Below are positions 59,136 through 64,000 of a DNA stretch of 64,000 nt, piece by piece. Every line of letters begins with the position of its first letter. Position 1 is the stretch's first letter. The position numbers and the translations under genes are program-made. Origin of the DNA: Streptomyces liliiviolaceus (GTDB taxonomy: Bacteria > Actinomycetota > Actinomycetes > Streptomycetales > Streptomycetaceae); contig NZ_JAGPYQ010000001.1 in NCBI RefSeq assembly GCF_018070025.1, forward strand, positions 4,774,001 through 4,838,000. Reading direction: 5' to 3'. The notes under the pieces are model-generated. The model worked only from the letters and a program-made list of their open reading frames with translations. It was not told where the DNA came from and ran no database searches.

Positions 59136-60800
59136 TCAGCCGAAAGGGGTGACCAGTAGCGGGATTCGACGTAGGTCTTCGACAGTGCAGGAGAGGCCGG
59201 CAAGAGCGCAGATGGCGCGCATACAGATGTCGTAGTCGGGTTGGCCGGGCTTGAGATAGTCGTGTGCGACGGTTCCGGCCGCCCGGAACGCGGCGCGCAG
59301 TTCGTCCGGCATCCCGGGCAGATCCCTCTTGAGGTCGAGGTCGTCGACGTCGATCCAGGCGAGCTGGGTCCCGTCGACGGTATACGTGAGACTGGCGTCG
59401 GCGTTGATGGAGAACATGCTCGTGGCCGCCGCTCGGCCGTCGGCGGACAGCGACATCGTGTCATCGTGGTCGGTGAACCCGGAGTCGTCGTAGACGAATG
59501 TCCACGCGCCGATGCGTCCTGCCAACAGTGCGGCGGAAGTTCCCGGTTCGATGCCAAGGGCCGCACCGGGCAGGGAGCTCCACCGGTCCGGCTTGGCAGC
59601 GGGCAGCTCGCACGGTTGGAACAGTTGCGGATTGGCGCCCAGCGCTTCCAGTGCCTGTGCCGGTTCGAGGCCGCGCACGACGTGCAGGGTGTGGTGCGGA
59701 TCGTCGCTGGCCAACTCGCTGAGCCAGATCGGCGTTCCCTGGGAATTCAGCGTGTTCAGCGGGAATCCAGGCGTTGACGTGGTCGGCGTCGTTCTCGAAG
59801 GCGCCGGCGCATCCTCGGGCAGCGGTTCCGCCGGCGTATCCGGTGCCGCTGCCTGCGCGATTCGTATGCCCCGGTAGGCGGCTGGGGCGTGACCCGCACG
59901 TTGGCGGTAGCCGATGAAACCGGCACTGCCGTCGGCCAGGAACCGAACGGCTTCGAGTTGCAGGTGGGGAGAGCCGTTGTTGCCCGTGATGTCGAGACGA
60001 TAGCGGTCATAGGTACCTGGCTCGGCGATCCGGTACGTCCTGGACTGGTGCCGCTCGCCGAAGGACTGACCGGAGCGGATGTCGAGGGTTCGCCACAACT
60101 GCCCGTCCGCCGAGCCGCGCAGGGTCCATGCCGCCGGGTCGCGATCAGGGGCGTCGTCGGCGGAGGTGAGAACGTATCGGTCCACCGCGATCGGCCGGGC
60201 CAGCTGAATTTCGAGGGCGGCACGGTTGTGCGGTGCGAACCATTTGCCGGCCGATGCGTCCACTAGGTTCCTGGCCACCTCGCCGGCGTCGCGATGCTCG
60301 GCACTGGCCCACACGCTCACCGGGTCGCCGACGTCCGGGATACCGGACGGGCTCACCGAACGCAGCGCGAGGGAGCAGGTGTTGCCCGTCTGATCGCCCC
60401 AGGTCAGCCACCGCACGGGCGCCTCACCGCCGTCGTCGATCAGCACCCTCAGTCGTCCCGCCGGGTGCCAGTCCCCCGCCTCCTCGGTCTCCGTGGCGAA
60501 CTCATGTCCGCGAGCAGTGTCAGCCCCTTCCGGGTACTCTCGCCGGTCGTCGCGTTCGCCGCGGATCTCGACCACATCACCGCTGGTTGTGCGGCGGTGG
60601 CCGTAGCAGCTCGCCATGTCCGGCGAGAAGGCCACCGAGGACTGTGTACCGTCCTCGGTGACCCAGGAAAGGTGTGCCGGTATCGCACTCTTCCCGTCGC
60701 CCACCTGCACCAGCAACCGTGACGTCGGCAGCCATTCCGCGGAGTCCGACGCGCGCCGCGACAATCGAAACACCAGCACTTCATCCGATACCGACGGCAC
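59136..60800 (-). CDS. Multidomain protein: twin N-terminal modules, discoidin-like, DUF6461-like
   Basis: This 554-residue protein has no signal peptide. Residues about 8-80 and 98-165 are a diverged tandem repeat (EWLPTSRLLVQVGDG and DWHPAGRLRVLIDDG; LSW/LTW; SSVAF/CSLAL). Residues 175-290 form an F5/8-type C (discoidin) galactose-binding-like sandwich (NLVDASAGKWFAPHNR, WTLRGSADGQLWRTLD, LQLEAVRFLADGS). After a Pro/Thr linker (about 310-350), residues 360-545 resemble actinobacterial DUF6461 proteins (WTFVYDDSGFTDHDDTMSLS, AWIDVDDLDLKRDLPGMPDE). Function is unknown. It looks like a cytosolic recognition protein, because discoidin modules usually sit outside cells. Confidence 0.8.
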   Translation of the reverse strand: MPSVSDEVLVFRLSRRASDSAEWLPTSRLLVQVGDGKSAIPAHLSWVTEDGTQSSVAFSPDMASCYGHRRTTSGDVVEIRGERDDRREYPEGADTARGHEFATETEEAGDWHPAGRLRVLIDDGGEAPVRWLTWGDQTGNTCSLALRSVSPSGIPDVGDPVSVWASAEHRDAGEVARNLVDASAGKWFAPHNRAALEIQLARPIAVDRYVLTSADDAPDRDPAAWTLRGSADGQLWRTLDIRSGQSFGERHQSRTYRIAEPGTYDRYRLDITGNNGSPHLQLEAVRFLADGSAGFIGYRQRAGHAPAAYRGIRIAQAAAPDTPAEPLPEDAPAPSRTTPTTSTPGFPLNTLNSQGTPIWLSELASDDPHHTLHVVRGLEPAQALEALGANPQLFQPCELPAAKPDRWSSLPGAALGIEPGTSAALLAGRIGAWTFVYDDSGFTDHDDTMSLSADGRAAATSMFSINADASLTYTVDGTQLAWIDVDDLDLKRDLPGMPDELRAAFRAAGTVAHDYLKPGQPDYDICMRAICALAGLSCTVEDLRRIPLLVTPFG

Positions 60801-61015
60801 CGATCCTCCTCAGTAACTACGCTGCCGGGAACAGTTCCCCCGGTGGCACACGGTGAGAGGACCATATCCACGCCGGGGACCGAGCTGGACACCGTCTTGG
60901 CGCTGCGGGACGACAGGCTCAACCGCCCCTCTCGGCAAGGGCCTTGGTATTCCTCTCGGCGACCTCGCAGGACGTGAAGTGGTTGGCCGGCCCGGCACGC
61001 GGTGCGTTGTCGTTT

Positions 61016-62071
61016 TCAGGCGATCGGGGTGCGGGGGCCGGTGAACCGGCTTGCGTCGCCGCCCAGGAGGTTCTCGCGGATCATCCCATTGATCCCGTGA
61101 GGGACACCCAGTTCAACGGCGCTGACCTCGCCAAGCCGTATGTACTGCTCATCGGTGAGCGTCACTTCGAGTGCGCCGAGGTAGTCGTCCAGCTGGGTCA
61201 GCGTGCGCGGTCCGACGATCGGGACGAGGGTCGCGGCGGGCCTCGTACCCCGTTCACGCAACCAGGCCATCGACACCTGTGCGGCGCTCGCGCCCGTCTC
61301 CTCGGCCACCGCCAGGACCGCATCGATGACAGCGGTGCGCTGATGGGTGGATTCCGCGGTCACGAACCGGCTGGGATCGGTTGCCCGGCCCTCTCCTCCG
61401 TTGCGGTACTTGCCGGTCAGCAACCCGCCGGACAGTGGTGACCACAGGTTCACGGCCAGCCCGAGCGCTTCGGCCATCGGCAGCAGTTCCCGCTCCGCGG
61501 TCCGCTCGACGAGGCTGTACTCCGTCTGGATACCGACGATCGGCGCCCAGCCGCGCAGATCCGCCAGGGTCGCCGCGGACGACACCTGCCATGCCGGGAA
61601 GTTCGAGAGTCCGACGTGATGGACCTTCCCGGAGCTCACCAGATCGTCCATGCCGCGAACGATCTCGTCCATGGGTGTGACGCCGTCGGGGAAGTGGACC
61701 CACAGCAGGTCGATGTAGTCCGTGCGCAGTCGCTTCAGGCTTGCCTCCACCGAGGAGACGAGGTTCTTCCGTCCACCGCCCGTCAGCGATACGTGCGGCC
61801 GCGCCGCATCGCTCGCACCGTACTTCGTCGAGACCACGAACTGTCCGCGGTCGGCGCGCAACAGGTCACCGAGGATCGTCTCGGACTCTCCCGCCTGGTA
61901 CATGCCCGCGGTGTCCAGGTACGTGCCGCCGGCCTCGGCGAACCGGTCGAAGATCGCGCGGGCGCCGGCGGCGTCCGTACCGCTGGCCCAGGCCGTCCCG
62001 AAGTTCCCCGTACCGAGGGCGTACTCGGAGACCCGCAGGCCGGATCGACGCCCGAATGTCGTATAGCGCAT
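61016..62071 (-). CDS. Aldo/keto reductase controlled by divergent MerR
   Basis: This 351-residue aldo/keto reductase has MRYTTFGRRSGLRVSEYALG at the start, YLDTAGMYQAGESE with Asp/Tyr, VVSTKYGASD with Lys, YIDLLWVHFPDG with His, and NLWSPLSGGLLTGKYRNGGE. The C-terminal cofactor part reads VPIVGPRTLTQLDDYLGALE. ATG 62071 has AGGAGA about eight bases ahead; upstream in-frame sequence is non-coding. It lies divergent from a MerR regulator and its dyad (62248-62276). It probably detoxifies a carbonyl compound sensed by MerR. Confidence 0.94.
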   Translation of the reverse strand: MRYTTFGRRSGLRVSEYALGTGNFGTAWASGTDAAGARAIFDRFAEAGGTYLDTAGMYQAGESETILGDLLRADRGQFVVSTKYGASDAARPHVSLTGGGRKNLVSSVEASLKRLRTDYIDLLWVHFPDGVTPMDEIVRGMDDLVSSGKVHHVGLSNFPAWQVSSAATLADLRGWAPIVGIQTEYSLVERTAERELLPMAEALGLAVNLWSPLSGGLLTGKYRNGGEGRATDPSRFVTAESTHQRTAVIDAVLAVAEETGASAAQVSMAWLRERGTRPAATLVPIVGPRTLTQLDDYLGALEVTLTDEQYIRLGEVSAVELGVPHGINGMIRENLLGGDASRFTGPRTPIA

Positions 62072-62401
62072 GAAGCTCTTCTCCTGAATGAGTTGATCGT
62101 CTTGAAGCGAGGGGCAGAGGTCGGTGGTGGTGCGGCTGCCGGAGCTACGTGTGGCGCATGTCCCGCACGACGCTCGGGACAGGACGGGAAGCCTGCGCAC
62201 CTGTCCAGCCGATCGAGGGCCGTGACCCCGTCCCGCTTCGGACGACGGTTGACCTTCCTGTAGGGGGAAGGTCAACTCTTGTCGCGGTGACCGTGACGTG
62301 ACAGACCTGGGTCGGTCACTCCGCTCGCTGCCGTGGGCCAGGGCCTGCCGCCCCTACCCTTGGGTCCCCGAGCCCCGCAGCATGTTCGCGAAGGAGAAGA
62401 C
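62072..62401. other. Divergent promoter region with the MerR dyad
   Basis: No gene is supported. The only strong element is the perfect 11-bp inverted repeat at 62248-62276. The leader to the aldo/keto reductase is about 175 bases and that to merR about 125 bases. Confidence 0.55.
62248..62276. promoter_or_regulatory. MerR-type operator/promoter dyad
   Basis: GTTGACCTTCC (62248-62258) and GGAAGGTCAAC (62266-62276) are perfect reverse complements around seven bases. Each arm contains TTGACC, which can serve as -35. A 19-base spacer to AACTCT (rightward) or AACCGT (leftward) is the long spacing that MerR activators require. It fits divergent control of merR and the aldo/keto reductase. Confidence 0.8.
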
Positions 62402-63205
62402 GTGACGGCACGCCTCACCATCGGGGAGTTCGCCTTCGTAACGCATCTGAGCAAGAAGGCGCTGCGCCACTACCATGAAGTCGGCCTGCTGGAACCGGCT
62501 CACACCGACCCGCACACCGGATACCGGCACTACGGCACCGATCAGGTCGCCCAAGCACAGATCATCCGGTGCTACCGCGGGCTGGACATGCCGTTGCCGG
62601 ACGTGAAGGCAGTGCTGGGGGCGGAAAGCGCGGAGGACCGCAACGCGATCATCGCCGCGCATCTGACGCGCATGGAGGACCAGCTCCGCGAGACCGGCGA
62701 AGCCGTCCGGACACTGCGTGAACTCCTGACCGCGGAGACCACGGAGATCGACGTCGAGTTCCGCACGCTGCCCGCCGTACGAGTGTGGGCCCTGACCAAC
62801 ATGATCGCTCTGGGCGATTACCACACGTGGTACGCCGACGCTCTGCAAGAGATCCGGGCGGCCCTGGCCGGTGTCGATCAGGCCCCGCTCGGCCCACTGG
62901 GCGGGCTCACCACACGAGAGCTGTTCACCGAGGACACGGGAAGGGCTACGCTCTTCGTCCCCACAGACCTGTCGGTGCCGTCCGGTACCCGGCTGGTGGA
63001 GAGCCACCTGCCGCCCGCCCGCTATGCGATCGCGGTGCACGACGGTGACCGCGCGAGCTCGGATCTGACGTGCGGTGCCCTGGGCAGCTACGTGACGGAA
63101 CGGCACATCGGTGTCTCGGGGCCCGTCCGCGAGCACTACATGTCGATGGACGGCTCCAGCCCTTCGACCACCGAAATCTGCTGGCCTGTCATGGCGGACG
63201 CGTAG
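62402..63205 (+). CDS. MerR-family regulator with a GyrI-like effector domain
   Basis: This 267-residue regulator has an N-terminal MerR HTH (RLTIGEFAFVTHLSKKALRH, YHEVGLLEPAHTDPHTGYRH) and a coiled dimerisation helix (about 85-120). A C-terminal GyrI/BmrR-like binding domain follows (DVEFRTLPAVRVWALTNMI, YMSMDGSSPSTTEICWPV). GTG 62402 has AAGGAG six bases ahead. It likely senses a hydrophobic or cationic compound and activates the divergent aldo/keto reductase by twisting the 19-base-spacer promoter at 62248-62276. Confidence 0.94.
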   Translation: MTARLTIGEFAFVTHLSKKALRHYHEVGLLEPAHTDPHTGYRHYGTDQVAQAQIIRCYRGLDMPLPDVKAVLGAESAEDRNAIIAAHLTRMEDQLRETGEAVRTLRELLTAETTEIDVEFRTLPAVRVWALTNMIALGDYHTWYADALQEIRAALAGVDQAPLGPLGGLTTRELFTEDTGRATLFVPTDLSVPSGTRLVESHLPPARYAIAVHDGDRASSDLTCGALGSYVTERHIGVSGPVREHYMSMDGSSPSTTEICWPVMADA

Positions 63206-63352
63206 TAGTCCCAGGACGTCCGCGGATGGGCCGCAGACTCTGACGCACGCGGGCCTGCCCCGAAACACCCGCGAACATCACCACCTGACCAGAAGTGTGA
63301 CAGCACTCAACCGGCAGACATCTCCTACCGTCGGTGATGGGCGCAGAAGGAG

Positions 63353-63433
63353 CTACTCAGGGCGCTCACAGACCGCTTCGATGTTGTTGCCGTCCGGACC
63401 GCGTGCGAAGGCGGCGTAGTCCTCCTCCAACCG
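63353..63433 (-). pseudogene. C-terminal fragment of a VOC-family (glyoxalase-like) protein
   Basis: The frame reads RLEEDYAAFARGPDGNNIEA and VCERPE to a TAG at 63353-63355. This matches the last strand of VOC proteins (YYAAFVRDPDGNNIEAVC). Nothing of the preceding 100 residues is present, because the GAF-ANTAR gene end at 63447 follows directly. It is a deletion remnant. Confidence 0.75.
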
Positions 63434-63446
63434 TCCGGCACGAGCG

Positions 63447-64000
63447 TCACCGATGCGGGCCCGGGTCCTGCGGGTACTGGGAGAGGATGGCGCGGGCGAG
63501 GTCGGCGAGGGGCAGGTTCTGTGCGCGTGCCATGGTCTGCAGCCAGGTGACGGCTTCACTGGGGCTGATGTGTTGGGTCGCGGCGACGATACCGATGGCT
63601 GTGTTCAGGTCGTCCCGGTCGGCGGTCGCTCTGATCTCCTCGATGATCTCGCCGTCCATGTCGGCCAGCAGCACCGCCGTCGTGATCTCCGCGAAGGCCT
63701 GCGCGTCGGCGGGCGGTCCCGCGGGGGCGGTGGCGCCGCGCCTGCGGTAGAGGGTGAGGGTGCCGAGGGTGGCGGTGGCCGTGCGCAGGGGGTAGGCGAA
63801 GACTGCGCCGACAGCGATACCGGCCGTGGCTTCGGCGAACAGCGGCCACCTGGCAGCGCCGTGGTCCAGGTCGGGCACGAGAACGCGTTCACCCGTGTCG
63901 AACGCGGTCAGGGAGGGCCCCTCGCCGGTGATGTACTGCAGTTCTTCGGCACGTCGGCCCCACGAGGAGCTGACGGCGAGCTGAAAATTCTCCGGGCCCT
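63447..64000 (-). CDS. GAF-ANTAR domain RNA-binding antiterminator, N-terminus beyond the right edge
   Basis: The frame is open from base 64000 to the TGA at 63447, and the start lies outside the window. The visible 183 residues contain most of a GAF domain (LAVSSSWGRRAEELQYITGE, GPSLTAFDTGERVLVPDL, AAVGAVFAYPL-like strand) followed by an ANTAR domain (about 55 residues; DLNTAIGIVAATQHISPSEA, WLQTMARAQNLPLADLARAI). ANTAR domains bind paired hairpins in mRNA and prevent termination. The GAF part senses a ligand or redox state. This type is common in actinobacteria; no target RNA is evident here. Confidence 0.92.
   Translation of the reverse strand, partial: GPENFQLAVSSSWGRRAEELQYITGEGPSLTAFDTGERVLVPDLDHGAARWPLFAEATAGIAVGAVFAYPLRTATATLGTLTLYRRRGATAPAGPPADAQAFAEITTAVLLADMDGEIIEEIRATADRDDLNTAIGIVAATQHISPSEAVTWLQTMARAQNLPLADLARAILSQYPQDPGPHR

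Overview
The window is high-GC DNA with dense short operons, many GTG starts, AGGAGG-type ribosome sites, tandem sugar-ABC, two-component and ECF sigma genes, an S-adenosyl-methyltransferase family (DUF574) and GAF-ANTAR, double-Lrp and RICIN proteins that are typical of Streptomyces or a close relative. No rRNA, tRNA, CRISPR array or intact mobile element was seen. The content looks like a chromosome arm: regulators next to oxidoreductases, sugar catabolism, envelope sensing, and several gene remnants.

Layout. 1-9 kb: an aldo/keto reductase cut by the left edge, a STAS-like protein, a secreted SGNH lipase, a translationally coupled SDR-TetR-M24 operon behind twin palindromic operators, and a divergent SDR/LysR pair followed by an acetyltransferase remnant. 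9-16 kb: an NmrA/HxlR divergent pair, DinB, HD-domain and DUF1963 proteins, a protein with a tRNA-guanine-transglycosylase-like zinc motif, an unknown protein overlapping it tail to tail, a DUF574 methyltransferase and a gene broken by a 31-bp tandem duplication.

16.4-27.1 kb holds the main metabolic unit. It is a nine-gene operon: RbsB-type binding lipoprotein, GatD-like zinc dehydrogenase, FGGY kinase, SorC regulator, RbsA- and RbsC-type ABC subunits, deoC, a full aldehyde dehydrogenase and a truncated, catalytically empty aldehyde dehydrogenase. It ends at a strong hairpin. The gene set predicts import, oxidation, phosphorylation, aldol cleavage and aldehyde oxidation of a polyol or deoxysugar whose identity cannot be read from sequence.

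27-37.8 kb: a membrane RICIN protein, an SDR, an OmpR-type two-component system divergent from two FtsX-type permeases plus an ATPase, and a double-Lrp regulator divergent from a DHA2 exporter. 37.8-42.7 kb: an MHS transporter-dhaK-dhaL operon divergent from a pyruvate-aldolase-family gene and a FadR-type regulator. Two copies of one palindromic site mark this cluster. 42.9-57.4 kb: a NarL-type two-component system, a penicillin-binding-like lipoprotein, a lipoprotein next to a Ser/Thr kinase fused to an extracellular binding-protein sensor, a secreted PA14-propeller-RICIN protein, an ECF sigma factor with its membrane partner, and a MacB-type ABC exporter.

57.4-64 kb: an IS5-type transposase fragment, SDR and TetR genes around a 54-bp double operator, a multidomain protein of unknown role, an aldo/keto reductase divergent from a MerR regulator with a classical MerR dyad, a VOC-domain fragment and a GAF-ANTAR regulator cut by the right edge. 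Across the window, regulator-enzyme pairs with visible operators recur. These operators are among the most testable predictions here.
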